Positions 1 through 8,716 of a DNA stretch of 14,000 bases are shown piece by piece. The stretch's first letter is position 1. Every line of letters starts with the position of its first letter. Both the position numbers and the translations under genes were made by a program. This stretch comes from Chrysomallon squamiferum (Eukaryota > Mollusca > Gastropoda > Neomphalida > Peltospiridae), in assembly GCA_012295275.1 (NCBI GenBank), contig CM022665.1:19279150-19293149 (forward strand), written 5' to 3'. The notes under the pieces were generated by a model. That model was not told the DNA's origin and did not search any database. It saw only the letters and a program-made list of their open reading frames with translations.

Positions 1-140
1 GATTGTGTATATGTGTGTGTGCATATGCGCATGCTTATATGTGTGGATAGTAGGATTAGGCACAATTACAAGTAAATGACTTGTTATTATATGTCACCAT
101 TTGGGTGGATGGGTGGGTGTGAGTGTATGTGTGTGTAATT
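1..140. repeat. GT-rich low-complexity sequence
   Basis: Interrupted TG/TATG runs at 1-45 and again at 98-136, the second containing GGGTGGATGGGTGGG (103-117), which could form a two-tetrad G-quadruplex. It is degraded microsatellite within the intron. Confidence 0.7.
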
Positions 141-639
141 TTTATTTTTGATATTTTTTACAATTATGTGTATATTTCAAAGTGTTTATATTGTTATGTT
201 TTCATTTGAATTTAATGATGAACTTAATCCAAACTCTTTCTAAATCACCATAAACAATGATTTTTTTTTTTTCTTCCCTGTGTATTTAATTATCTCATAT
301 GTAACTATATCTTGAACTTTAATCCAAACCACAGCAACTTGAAGATTTATAGAGTGGTTTATGAGAGGGGTCTTATGTTTGTTTAAATCACAATTGAGGT
401 CGATTCACATGTCTGAAAATTTCCAAGTCTTTCAGTTTCTTCTTGTCGTGTGTATATGTATGAATACTTGATACTTAATATGGTACCAGCAAACCTGAAA
501 ATGACCAAATGTCCATCTGAACTGTTTTGCACCAAATGATTTTCAGGCCAACTAAATTGAACTAATAAAAGGGAATGAAATAAATCCTTTTTTCCTTAAT
601 ATATTTAAAATAAATAAACTACATAAAACATAACAATAA

Positions 640-730
640 AAGATAAAAGAAGCTTAAAAAAACACCAAAAAACCCCACCAAAATCCCCAACAATTGTAAA
701 TAAAACACAAACACATTAGAAACACAAAAA
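640..730. repeat. A/C-rich low-complexity stretch
   Basis: Nearly only A and C on the + strand, with runs such as CCAAAAAACCCCACC and AAATCCCCAAC followed by AAACACAAACAC. Simple-sequence character; no coding or RNA signal seen. Confidence 0.6.
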
Positions 731-1130
731 TATGTCTCTCCCAGGATCCAGCTCACAGAATAAATGCTAAGTTCAAGGTAAATAAACATTTTCTAATTTA
801 TTATTCTTTACAAATAGGACTAAAATATTTTAAAAATTCTTTAAGGTCTTCATAAATTATATTCTTCCACATGTTCTTCACACAAATTGTAAGGTGTTTG
901 TCATCATATTTAAGGCATTTGTAAGGGCTAGTCACAAGGTAAATTATGACTTAAATGTGCTTTTTAAAATTCAGTGATATTTATATTCTTTTGCAAGTTA
1001 CTTACACTAGTTTTATGGCATTTATTGTCATTTCCAGGTATATTTTAAAGTATTATGTCCAGTTTACAAAAGAAAAACCAAATTACTTCATATTAGAACC
1101 AGTTAATCATGAAGAAAGTGGTATTACTTA

Positions 1131-1133
1131 CAT

Positions 1134-1182
<49 letters not shown>
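1131..1182. repeat. (CA)n-(TA)n microsatellite
   Basis: About 15 CA units starting at 1141, followed by a short TA run to 1182. A degenerate TG/CATG region with the near-palindrome CTTGCATGTGCATGCAAG follows at about 1195-1232. The apparent reading frame through it only translates the repeat. Confidence 0.95.
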
Positions 1183-1183
<1 letters not shown>

Positions 1184-1429
1184 TATTTTTGTGTGTACAT
1201 GTCTGTGTGTGCTTGCATGTGCATGCAAGTGTGTTGTTATGGATATACCTCTCGTGCAGCTAATGTCCATTTTTAGGAAAATAATCTTGACCAGAATTTT
1301 TTTGGATGTATAATCTTTTAGTCAAAGTAAGTGTTATTTTACAATTTGTTTTGCTTCGAAGACAGTTTTATATAAAAAAAATATATATATATAGATTATT
1401 ATTTAATTAATGTTTTAAATTTATAAATG

Positions 1430-1451
1430 TTTTTTTTTTTTTTGGGGGGGG
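1430..1451. repeat. T14-G8 homopolymer junction
   Basis: Fourteen T followed directly by eight G. A similar T-run to G-run junction recurs at 11984-12000 (seven T, nine G). An AT dinucleotide run lies nearby at 1381-1393. Confidence 0.9.
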
Positions 1452-1620
1452 CGTGTAAAATAAACTATATATAATCACTAATAATATGATGTTATATGTG
1501 TAAAGTACTGGCCTGGTGAATGGTTAGATGTATTTGTGATTGAAGTTTTCTCTTGATGTATTGTTAATTAATAATGCTTATTGATTGCAGCTATTTCATT
1601 TTTTATTTTATTTTACTCAT

Positions 1621-1755
<135 letters not shown>

Positions 1756-1757
<2 letters not shown>

Positions 1758-1801
1758 AACTCCATTTATTTTATGAAAAATGTTTTTGTTTTTTACCTCA
1801 G
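1756..1801 (+). promoter_or_regulatory. Splice acceptor region of the EVH1 exon
   Basis: Branch-point-like TTCTAAC ends at 1760, with the candidate branch A at 1759, 42 bases before the exon. A T-rich stretch at 1782-1797 and the acceptor TACCTCAG follow. The large CT repeat lies directly upstream of the branch point, so the usual pyrimidine tract is the short T-rich part, with the repeat as an extra pyrimidine block. Confidence 0.6.
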
Positions 1802-1970
1802 ATTGTTCTGGACTGTTCATTGAAGAAAGATATAGAATACACAAAGGCTAACCCAAAGTTTCACCACTGGAAAACAGATGAGAAACGGTTTGGCCTGACT
1901 TTTGAGAGGTCTGATGATGCTAAGGCCTTTGACAAAGGAGTAAGCAAAGCTGTAGCTGACCTTAAACAAG
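1802..1970 (+). CDS. Spred: Spred coding exon: C-terminal half of EVH1 domain
   Basis: This exon encodes 56 whole codons plus one base. The peptide starts IVLDCSLKKDIEYTKANPKF, continues with the hallmark HHWKTDEKRFGLTF and ends in the EVH1 C-terminal helix (DAKAFDKGVSKAVADLKQ). It corresponds to roughly residues 70-126 of vertebrate SPRED1. HHWK and FGLTF are strongly conserved in SPRED EVH1 domains; the Thr of FGLTF (codon 1898-1900) matches SPRED1 Thr102, a residue I recall being altered in Legius syndrome. EVH1 is the neurofibromin-binding module. The acceptor is TTTTACCTCAG at 1791-1801. The donor is CAAG followed by GTTTGA, usable but not the GTAAGT consensus. The beta-strand half of the domain must come from an exon further upstream, which I could not find within 1-1801. 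Confidence 0.92.
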
Positions 1971-3682
1971 GTTTGAAGATGTTGAAATTGTCTTATTAAT
2001 ATGTTGTCTAAACAAAAAAGAATAATCAACATGTATGGTTTTGTTTATAAAATGTTTAGATAATTAAATGTCATATACATTTATTTAGTTATTTTATGCA
2101 CCATTCTCATATTGCATCCTGCTAAAAATATCTTAAAGTACTGTTTTTGAAACACTTAAATATCTTTGTCTCTCCCCCTCTCTCCCCTTTCTGTCTGTCA
2201 TTATCTATCTAAATGCTCTGACTTACTGCCTGTCTGATTTTTCTCTTTTTGTTTCTGATATTTGATTTTTAAAGAAATAGAGAACTAATAAAAATAAACT
2301 TCTATATTTAATTTTGTGATTTAGGTCTCATGGGCATGTCCAGTTCACTAGAGGGAGATGAAGGTGTATTTCAGGTAATTATGATTTAAATCTTATTACA
2401 ACATAAATAAATGTTTGGTCTTGCTTTCTTAGTTCAGATACCTGTATTTATTTAAACATACATATATTTTTATTTAAGCATATTTTTAACATAGAATATG
2501 TTCTAATAAAATACATATTTTCAGTAACTGGTTGTTGTTTTTTTTGTTGTTTTTTAAATAACTGATGACTTTATGTGTGTATACTTGTCTTTACATCCTA
2601 TCATCATCTTTGGATATAATTTAATTTGATTTTGTTCAGGTTGTTGAAACTATAATTAACTAATGTTTCTTTATTATATTATTGTATATCTTAAAAACAG
2701 ATTTAGAATTTTGGACATGTTATAAACTTTGAATTTTAACAAATTTCAGATGGTTGAACTTCCCTTAATGTGCAAAGACAGTTCATCACAGTCAGCCAGT
2801 ACAACATCCACCACTACCAGTAGCCCATCCCCCAATTCACCGGTGAATAGTGTGCCCGGGCTGCCTGATGCCTTCCATTTCTCCCACCCACATGCCAATC
2901 ATCACCTGCACAGGATTCACTACATTTCTGCACCTCCGCGGCATCACAAACCAGCCTCTTCACCACCCAGTGAAAAAAGTAGTTCTCCAAAATCAGACAG
3001 TTTCGAAAGTAGCTCTTGTCAGGATGACCTGTCCATTAGGCCAGATGAGCCGACATCATTGAGTGGCAAGTCAGACACTGCCCTGCTTGACTCGGACAAT
3101 GTGGAACCCTACAAGGAAGATTCTTATGTAACCTTTTCTAAGAGCAAGCCTGGGGCTCCCCATGAATACAGTTACCCCAATTTAGAACCTGTCGTGCAAA
3201 AACCACCAACTAAACGGGAGGTTAGCACGAAACGGCAACAAGCCATCACTATTCAAAATCCACCCCTACCCTTGAAACCAAACAAGCACAAAAGTCGGCA
3301 CAAGACTACCGTCACCGACCAATCAGGTCGACTCCTGAACCAGCGGTCACGTTGTAAGCATTGCAACGAGGTGTTCTCCCACGAGAACAACCACCGTGGC
3401 AGCTGTGAGGATGCGCCGGACGAGGTTCAGAAGTTGATCGAGTGTGTAACCTGTGTTTGGTGTTCCAAATGTTTAATTTATCACTGTATGTCAGATGCCG
3501 ATGGGGAGTACAGACATCCTTGTGAGTGTGACTCAAATGATGATTCCAATTGTAAAAAGTGGACAGCTTTAACAATTCTGTCATTTTTCATCCCTTGTCT
3601 ATGGTGCTATTGGCCTTTAACTGCATGTCACCGGTGCGGCGTCTCATGTGGTTGCTGCGGCGGACGTCATGTATCAGTGTGA
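1802..3682 (+). CDS. Spred: SPRED family protein (Sprouty-related, EVH1 domain), 3' part of spliced gene
   Basis: Spliced coding sequence joining 1802-1970, 2325-2374 and 2750-3682, giving 383 residues; the 5' part is outside the window. Seen: the C-terminal half of an EVH1 domain, a Ser/Thr/Pro- and His-rich linker, and a complete C-terminal SPR domain of about 110 residues with 18 cysteines ending CHRCGVSCGCCGGRH, the form typical of SPRED rather than Sprouty. Phases agree: exon one ends after one base of a Gly codon, exon two completes it and ends in phase 0, exon three opens in phase 0. Adding the missing 65-70 N-terminal residues gives about 450, close to vertebrate SPRED1 (about 444). 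Known for the family: membrane-associated inhibitor of Ras-Raf-ERK signalling that recruits neurofibromin through EVH1. Odd: no recognisable KIT-binding domain. Orthology to vertebrate SPRED1, 2 or 3 cannot be assigned; one invertebrate Spred is the simplest reading. Confidence 0.93.
1971..2324 (+). other. Intron between Spred EVH1 exon and linker exon
   Basis: 354-base AT-rich intron, phase 1. It starts GTTTGA and ends GTGATTTAG. A branch-point-like CTAAT lies at 2285-2289, about 36 bases before the exon. If retained, the reading frame continues for nine codons and stops at TAA 1997-1999. It holds a CT-rich stretch at 2166-2202 and two adjacent AATAAA hexamers at 2287-2298. Nothing else is recognisable. 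Confidence 0.85.
2325..2374 (+). CDS. Spred: Spred coding exon: short acidic/Ser linker
   Basis: A 50-base exon. With the base carried over from the previous exon it encodes 17 residues, GLMGMSSSLEGDEGVFQ, directly after the EVH1 helix. It is bounded by TTTAG and GTAATT, both good splice signals. It restores frame so that the large last exon begins in phase 0, which is the main reason to believe it. In vertebrate SPREDs the same place holds a Ser/acidic segment ending in a hydrophobic-Phe-Gln element (LFQ in SPRED1); the VFQ here fits. Skipping it would shift the frame: the single carried base would join the last exon out of register. Confidence 0.85.
2375..2749 (+). other. Last Spred intron
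   Basis: 375-base AT-rich phase 0 intron, from GTAATT to AAATTTCAG. It has T-rich stretches around 2532-2556. A CTAAT branch-point candidate at 2660-2664 is about 87 bases from the acceptor, which is far; a nearer A-rich site may be used. The open frame runs backwards through the acceptor to an ATG at 2729 inside the intron, but that upstream MNFNKFQ is not SPRED-like and is taken as non-coding. Confidence 0.8.
2750..3682 (+). CDS. Spred: Spred terminal coding exon: linker and complete SPR (Sprouty) domain
   Basis: The exon encodes 310 residues and a TGA stop at 3680-3682. Residues 1-60 (MVELPLMCKD start) are Ser/Thr/Pro-rich, then His-rich (HPHANHHLHRIHYISAPPRH). Residues 60-199 are a polar linker with several Tyr, a YPN motif at Tyr142, a PPLPLK motif at 171-176 and a basic run KPNKHKSRHK. 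Residues about 200-310 form the SPR domain: RCKHCNEVFSHENN, then CEDAPDE, CVTCVWCSKCLIYHCMSD, HPCECDSNDD, the hydrophobic ALTILSFFIPCLWCYWPL, and CHRCGVSCGCCGGRH. Family knowledge: the SPR domain is palmitoylated and targets membrane and Raf. The exon is far richer in GC and CpG (about thirty CpG) than its surroundings. The usual KIT-binding domain is not recognisable. Confidence 0.95.
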   Translation: MVELPLMCKDSSSQSASTTSTTTSSPSPNSPVNSVPGLPDAFHFSHPHANHHLHRIHYISAPPRHHKPASSPPSEKSSSPKSDSFESSSCQDDLSIRPDEPTSLSGKSDTALLDSDNVEPYKEDSYVTFSKSKPGAPHEYSYPNLEPVVQKPPTKREVSTKRQQAITIQNPPLPLKPNKHKSRHKTTVTDQSGRLLNQRSRCKHCNEVFSHENNHRGSCEDAPDEVQKLIECVTCVWCSKCLIYHCMSDADGEYRHPCECDSNDDSNCKKWTALTILSFFIPCLWCYWPLTACHRCGVSCGCCGGRHVSV

Positions 3683-3687
3683 CCACA

Positions 3688-3778
3688 TTATATATAGATA
3701 CAGATGTAGCTAGATACACAGACACATGCATACTTATACCTACATATATACACAAGTACACATATATATAAATATGCA
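3688..3778. repeat. Degenerate TA/CA/GATA-rich stretch at start of 3' UTR
   Basis: TATATATAGATACAGATG, TAGATACACAGACACATG, then TACATATATACACAAGT and CATATATATAAATATG. Imperfect simple repeat immediately after the stop codon. Confidence 0.7.
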
Positions 3779-4197
3779 CAGGATTTCGCCTTTATTCATG
3801 GTAGCATAACTTGTAGAAAAACATCATTTGAGATGAAGAATAACAGCAAGGGAATTGTGGACAGCCACTGCAGCAGAGGCAGTACTGGAATTCAGTACAG
3901 AAGGAAATGTATGCTTGGAAGCAATTCATGTTGTTAAAGTTAGATGTCTGTACAAGGGAGACAACTAAAATGTTGGTTGCTGCAGGGAATTGACTGCTAA
4001 AGCACTGTGTAAGCTTGTTTGAAAGGACAGATTGCAGAAGACAATAGGAGAATCCATAATTTTGGTTGCAAGGGTAAAAATGATTTCTGACATATTACAA
4101 CCTGCTATGTGAATGGCACAGCTAGTCAAGTCATTTTGTGATGAACAGAATAGAGACTTCTAGTGGCAAAGAGCACAACGCTTCCCACATAACTATG

Positions 4198-4246
4198 TCT
4201 GTATGTGTGCATGTGTATGTGCATACATGCATGTATGTATGCATAA
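4198..4246. repeat. TATG/CATG tetranucleotide repeat with palindrome
   Basis: Alternating GTATGTGTGCATGTGTATG and CATACATGCATGTATG units. The 16 bases at 4222-4237 form a perfect palindrome. It lies in the 3' UTR. Confidence 0.75.
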
Positions 4247-4566
4247 GCACTACAATAGCATGTAGTTGAATGGGGAAGCTTTGCCCTTAGATATATAAAG
4301 AAAACAAAACAATAGTTGATGTATTTTATGTGGTATTCATGTCAGTATTAGCAATGGTGTAAACAATGGCTCACTTTTCATCATATTCAGCTTTGAAGAA
4401 ATTACTGACAGATTGAAGTCTTACAGTATTTTTACATAACAATTAAGTTGAAACTGATCATAGTTCAGTTCATAATTCATAATCTGACATGATTTTCAAC
4501 CCTGATCAAGAACCAGAGAAAGAATTCTGCTCAGAATTTTAGAAAATAGGTTTTGTCTTAAAATTT

Positions 4567-4572
4567 AATAAA
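4567..4572 (+). terminator. Candidate poly(A) signal, proximal
   Basis: AATAAA in the context AATAAAGTTTCTTT, about 885 bases after the stop codon. A pyrimidine-rich stretch (TTTCTTTCCCTCC) follows. The hexamer is common in such AT-rich DNA, so the call rests on position and on the repeat of the same 14 bases at the distal site. Confidence 0.4.
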
Positions 4573-4634
4573 GTTTCTTTCCCTCCACTAATTCTTTACT
4601 AAACAAAAAATTAGCTAATTAAATATTTCTTGGC

Positions 4635-4860
4635 AGTAAAACAGGTAGTATCAACCAACTAGTAAAATAATGAAAGGTATCAGTCATGAGTAAAACAATA
4701 CACATACGTACAAGCCACCATTGAATAGTAAACCATATCAATCACTGATAACAATCTACACCACTAGTAAATAGCAACTGTATTAACTACTAGTAAATAA
4801 CAAATGGTATCATACACAGGTATCTGGTTAATAAGTATAACAAAATACCAGTCATTGGTA
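4635..4860. repeat. Degenerate AGTAAA-based minisatellite
   Basis: AGTAAA or a one-base variant recurs at about 4635, 4661, 4689, 4727, 4766, 4792 and 4833, spaced 26-41 bases, often followed by GTATCA or ATATCA and preceded by CCACT or AACTACT. The units are too diverged for a clean consensus by eye. Confidence 0.5.
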
Positions 4861-4972
4861 TTACATTGTTAAAATAGTTTTTTTCAATCCTACGAATATA
4901 TAGAAAAGTGAGCACACTGTTAACACCTAAATTTAAGAAAGAAGGGTAATTAACAAGGTAGATTATTGTTGA

Positions 4973-4996
4973 CCCCCCCCCACCCACCCAAAACCC
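4973..4996. repeat. C-run array (C9-A-C3-A-C3-A4-C3)
   Basis: Four C tracts of three or more separated by loops of 1, 1 and 4 bases. The - strand reads as a canonical G-quadruplex motif; the + strand, which is transcribed, is a poly(C)-binding-protein type sequence. Confidence 0.85.
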
Positions 4997-5161
4997 ATTT
5001 GTTATAAATGAGGCGACCTAAATGGCATTGTTTTTCTAATGTTAACTACTACATGTACCAGGCATTCTGGAACTTTTAGTGTAGTGTTTCTTTTTGTATT
5101 TTTTTTAACATGTTTGTTAAAACAAAGTACAAAGCATATCATGAAACCGGTTGGACGGAGA

Positions 5162-5186
5162 TTTTTTTTTTTTTTTTTTTTTTTTT
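5162..5186. repeat. Poly(T) tract, 25 bases
   Basis: An uninterrupted T run, just before the distal poly(A) signal candidate. It could be the tail of a - strand retroposon, but I see no recognisable body next to it. Confidence 0.9.
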
Positions 5187-5194
5187 AAACTTAC

Positions 5195-5200
5195 AATAAA
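5195..5200 (+). terminator. Candidate poly(A) signal, distal
   Basis: AATAAA in the identical context AATAAAGTTTCTTT, followed by T-rich sequence (TTTTATTTTAATAG) that could serve as a downstream element. It lies just after a 25-base T run (5162-5186). Further AATAAA hexamers occur at 5932 and 7933 and cannot be ranked by eye. Confidence 0.4.
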
Positions 5201-5220
5201 GTTTCTTTTTATTTTAATAG

Positions 5221-8220
5221 TACGTGCTAGCAAACAGATTTAGATCTGCACTTTGTATTTTGATATGTGTCATGGTTGCATATTCCCATGTATTTTCATT
5301 AGTTGAATTATTTATCAGTGTAAGTAGATATTCAACAAAATTAATTGTTTTATTATTGTAGCATCTGAAAACTGTCAATATAAGAAGAGTTTAGATATAT
5401 TTGAAAATTTTTGTTTCGGATGTTTCTTGATGATTTATTTTTATTTTATTTGAAAATTATTAGTGAAAATTTGACAGCTAAAGATCGCAGCATTTCTTTA
5501 AGACTATAAATACAGTACAATTGTATTAATAAAACTATTTTTGTTCAAATGACATATCAGATCCTCAAAATTTGTTTTTCCTTTTTCTTTTTCATATAAA
5601 TTGTTTTTAAATTTTTTTATGTTGTTACATGCCTTGAATTTTAAGTTAATTTTTATAAGACTTTTTGTATAAATATAATTTCACCAGTTTTTCCAGTAAA
5701 AATGAACTTGTACACCAGTTCATTTTAATGTAAGCATAGACACCATCATGCCTATTACTAAGTAGTTAAGTATGTTCTTGTTAATGTTTGCTGCTATTCT
5801 GTATGTGTTTCATACCAGAAACTGTATAACAGAAGAAAAAAAATTCATTTCATGATTGAAATCTGTATTTATTGTTAATAGTCTTTCAAATTGTTTTTAG
5901 TGTTTTATTATTGCAAAGAAACTTAAATATCAATAAATTAACTTGTAAAAGGAAACAAAAAGAAAATAGAAGTAAATAACATATAGCTACTCTTCTAAAT
6001 TATTTTGGTTTAGACACACATACTGACTGACAGAAAAACCCTATGAAAGAAAAAATATAAAAGTGGTAACAGAAAATGAATTTCTAATTTTTAAATACGG
6101 GAAATTAATTAGTGTGAAAAAATTAACATATGTATAAATGATTCAAATTTCAGTGAATAATTACTAAGCACATGCTTAAATAAATGGTAAACAAAAATAA
6201 ATAATTGACTGCTAATCATTCTCAGTATTTTTAACAAATATTTTTTCAGTTCTTTAAATATAATAAGTGATGTAATATGATTTAATTAATGCATATTATT
6301 ATACTGGGATGTATTTGAAAACAGAGTGAATAGATTACCATGACACATATCATGTAAGCTACAAGTTGAACATTTTATTTGTTTTGTATGAAGCATTAAT
6401 TTATCTTTGTGAGCTACAGTTGTTGTTCTTTTTTAAAGACAAAAAGAGTAATTACTTTTGTACATGTGCATGTCATTGTGTGCCAAATAGTTTGTGGTGC
6501 ATTTTTTTTCCCCTGTTCTTAAAGACAGGAGTAAAACAGCACCAAAAATGGTCTTATTTTCTGCTTTTATTTTACGTAGATTAGAAAAAGAAAAGAAATA
6601 TGCATTAATTAAAGGAAATAAAAACTGCTAACTGGGGGCATTATTACTGTCATTGCAGGCTCATTGTGATAGAAACAATAGATACCATATGATTTAGGTT
6701 AATATTTAAATATTTAATTTCTAGGTAACCAAAATGTGTTTAAACTGGTTATCCCGAAAAATGGGTAACTTACCAGTAATCTGAGATTTAATTCATGTAT
6801 CATGAAAAAATAAATTTCATTTAAGTTCCCAAATTTTTAATACTACCATGTATAAATAATAACAGCAACAAAAATGACAACAAAAATAACAAAAGAAATA
6901 GGTAAATAAATTTAAATTTTTTAAAACAAAAATATACAGCAGTATCCTTTCTCGTTACAATTGCACACACAGACATAAATAATAATATTGCATGTACACA
7001 TAGTGTGTAATGTTATTGCATTCAGAATGATCTGGAAATGGAGATAAAGAACCATGGGTCTGCAGTGAAATGTTTTTGGCATGTTATCCTGGGGTCCATA
7101 TCTGTGATAGCCAGCCCTCAGTTTTGGAGAAGTACTATAAAAGATAAATTATATATTTTTTAAATTGTTAGGTTTGATATAGGAACTGGTTATTTTATGC
7201 TGATGACCAGTGTAACATACAGAAAAGAAACATACAAAAATCAGAATAATTCGGATAACTATGAAAGAAAATGTATATAAAATTGTAGAAAAATGTAATG
7301 ATTTTTGTGTTTATTAAATATACATATATCCCACCAAAGTAGACATCATTCTTAGGTTGAATTTGTTGTTTCTGATAGTTATTTCATAAATGCTTACAAT
7401 ATAGTGTACAAACTGACATTTCATGAAATATTAAGACATTCTAAACATAGTTGTGACCACATATATTAAAAGGCAGAAGAAATCACGCCAAACTATAATT
7501 TAGATTTAGTAAAGAATACTAGAAAATATTTTTATTTTTATTTTTATTTTTTTTTGTATAAAGAATAATGGTGCATCTGTACTCATGATAATGTTTCTCT
7601 GTTCTAGGAGTAATAATATTTTCCAAATATTTTATAGTGTTCTTTACTAATATCATAACTACAGTTTAGTATAATTTCTTTTGGTTGTGAAAATGTATTA
7701 AAAACCACAAACATTCTACAGTGACTCCACATCCAATAATGGATTGGTTAGTGATACTATTTTATCAATAGTATTTTAGTATTATATTTAATTGCATTAA
7801 GATGTGACATTTGTGCAAAGAAAATAACCACTAATTAAGTTTTGAAAAATGATGCACAAAGGTAAATTTTGTGTCTAATTTGTATCTGCATGTATGTTAC
7901 ACTGGCCATGTCAGTGACAGGTGCAATTTTTAAATAAAGTATTTTCTTTGAGAATATTTTAATTTTAATTTGTAATGTTTTAATATGTTGAAGACAATAT
8001 TACAGTCTTATCTTTGAAATTTTGAAGAAAAATAAGTGTAAAGTAATGTCTTTGTTAAGTATCATAATTTAATACCTGATTGACGTTTGTCCAACAAAAC
8101 TTTTCTTATCACATAATTTTATAATGTGATGTTCTATGTTAGTTTTTATCACAAATTATATTTTTATTTAAAAATGATTTATTTCATTTCAATAACTGTC
8201 TTCTTCATAAGTCTTTGCAC
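5221..8220. other. AT-rich non-coding stretch, no gene recognised
   Basis: About 3 kb of very AT-rich DNA, either extended 3' UTR or intergenic. Possible AATAAA signals lie at 5932 and 7933. Short hairpins occur at 5699-5726 (10-bp stem) and 7754-7774 (8-bp stem). A patch of more complex sequence at 7030-7130 stands out but has no coding frame or family I know. The + frame 6366-6584 (72 codons) is AT-driven and not protein-like. Confidence 0.6.
5699..5726. repeat. Perfect 10-bp inverted repeat, 8-base loop
   Basis: AAAATGAACT at 5699-5708 and AGTTCATTTT at 5717-5726 with loop TGTACACC. It would form a stem-loop in a 3' UTR transcript if the message extends this far. Confidence 0.7.
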
Positions 8221-8224
8221 AGTA

Positions 8225-8253
8225 ATCATCATCATCATCATCATCATCATCAT
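8225..8253. repeat. (ATC)n microsatellite
   Basis: About nine to ten ATC units without interruption. Confidence 0.95.
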
Positions 8254-8597
8254 TTATTACATTTGTATTTCTTATGAGACTTTATTTTAAATTAAAAATA
8301 TCTTGTTAACAAACGACCACTAATCTGTGGTCAAAGGTCATTTCACCTCTAGTATAAATTAAACTCTGTTTCTAAGAGCAACCTACCTACTGTTAAAGAT
8401 TTCTCTGTCAGTGTAATTGTAATGTTTACATATAACAAAGGTTACATTGATGTGCCATATTTCAAGTTTATTAACCTACATGCATCTTTAATCATGTATA
8501 TTATGTATGTTTGGGTGAATAATAGAACTGGTTAATTCAAGCATTTATTTGCAATATTAACAGAATTTTTATAACTTACACTATTGTAATATTTTTA

Positions 8598-8617
8598 TTT
8601 TTTTTTTTTTTTTTTTT
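8598..8617. repeat. Poly(T) tract, 20 bases
   Basis: An uninterrupted T run that directly precedes the left arm of the hairpin element at 8621. Confidence 0.9.
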
Positions 8618-8620
8618 ATT

Positions 8621-8675
8621 AAGTAATCAGGTGTTAAAATGAGTGTGTGTGTGTTTGTGTGTGTATGTGTATCTG

Positions 8676-8716
<41 letters not shown>

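Larger units (their letters stand above)
3683..5220 (+). other. Spred: Spred 3' UTR, minimal extent
   Basis: This is non-coding sequence after the stop codon on the transcribed strand. It begins with a (TA/CA)-rich stretch, then about 370 bases of complex sequence (3780-4150), a TATG/CATG repeat, a degenerate AGTAAA minisatellite and a C-run array. Poly(A) signals at 4567 and 5195 give likely ends near 4590 and 5220; a longer UTR is possible, since SPRED messages in other animals have long 3' UTRs. The short GGGAGACAACT at 3956-3966 resembles an element I remember from molluscan sequences, which is weak taxonomic evidence only. Confidence 0.6.

Noticed and set aside
741-777. Possible missing EVH1 exon ending at AAG before GTAAAT
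   Set aside because: The best frame reads QDPAHRINAKFK, which does not match the expected EVH1 beta-strand region, and the exon would be too short to supply it.
955-1263. 102-codon + strand frame
   Set aside because: It runs through the (CA)n/(TA)n repeat; the His-Thr run and Val/Cys-rich end are repeat translation.
1817-2032. 71-codon - strand frame
   Set aside because: It is the antisense of the EVH1 exon and intron.
2729-2749. ATG at 2729 as the start of a 317-residue protein
   Set aside because: The codons between this ATG and 2750 lie in the intron before a good CAG acceptor, and the upstream EVH1 and linker exons join in frame at 2750. A SPRED protein starting here would lack EVH1.
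3312-3584. 90-codon - strand frame, and + frames at 2850-3062 and 3559-3771
   Set aside because: They are shadows of the GC-richer Spred terminal exon, which carries the recognisable SPR domain.
8225-8253. CRISPR-like or coding His/Ile repeat
   Set aside because: It is a plain ATC microsatellite in animal DNA with no spacers and no open frame of length.
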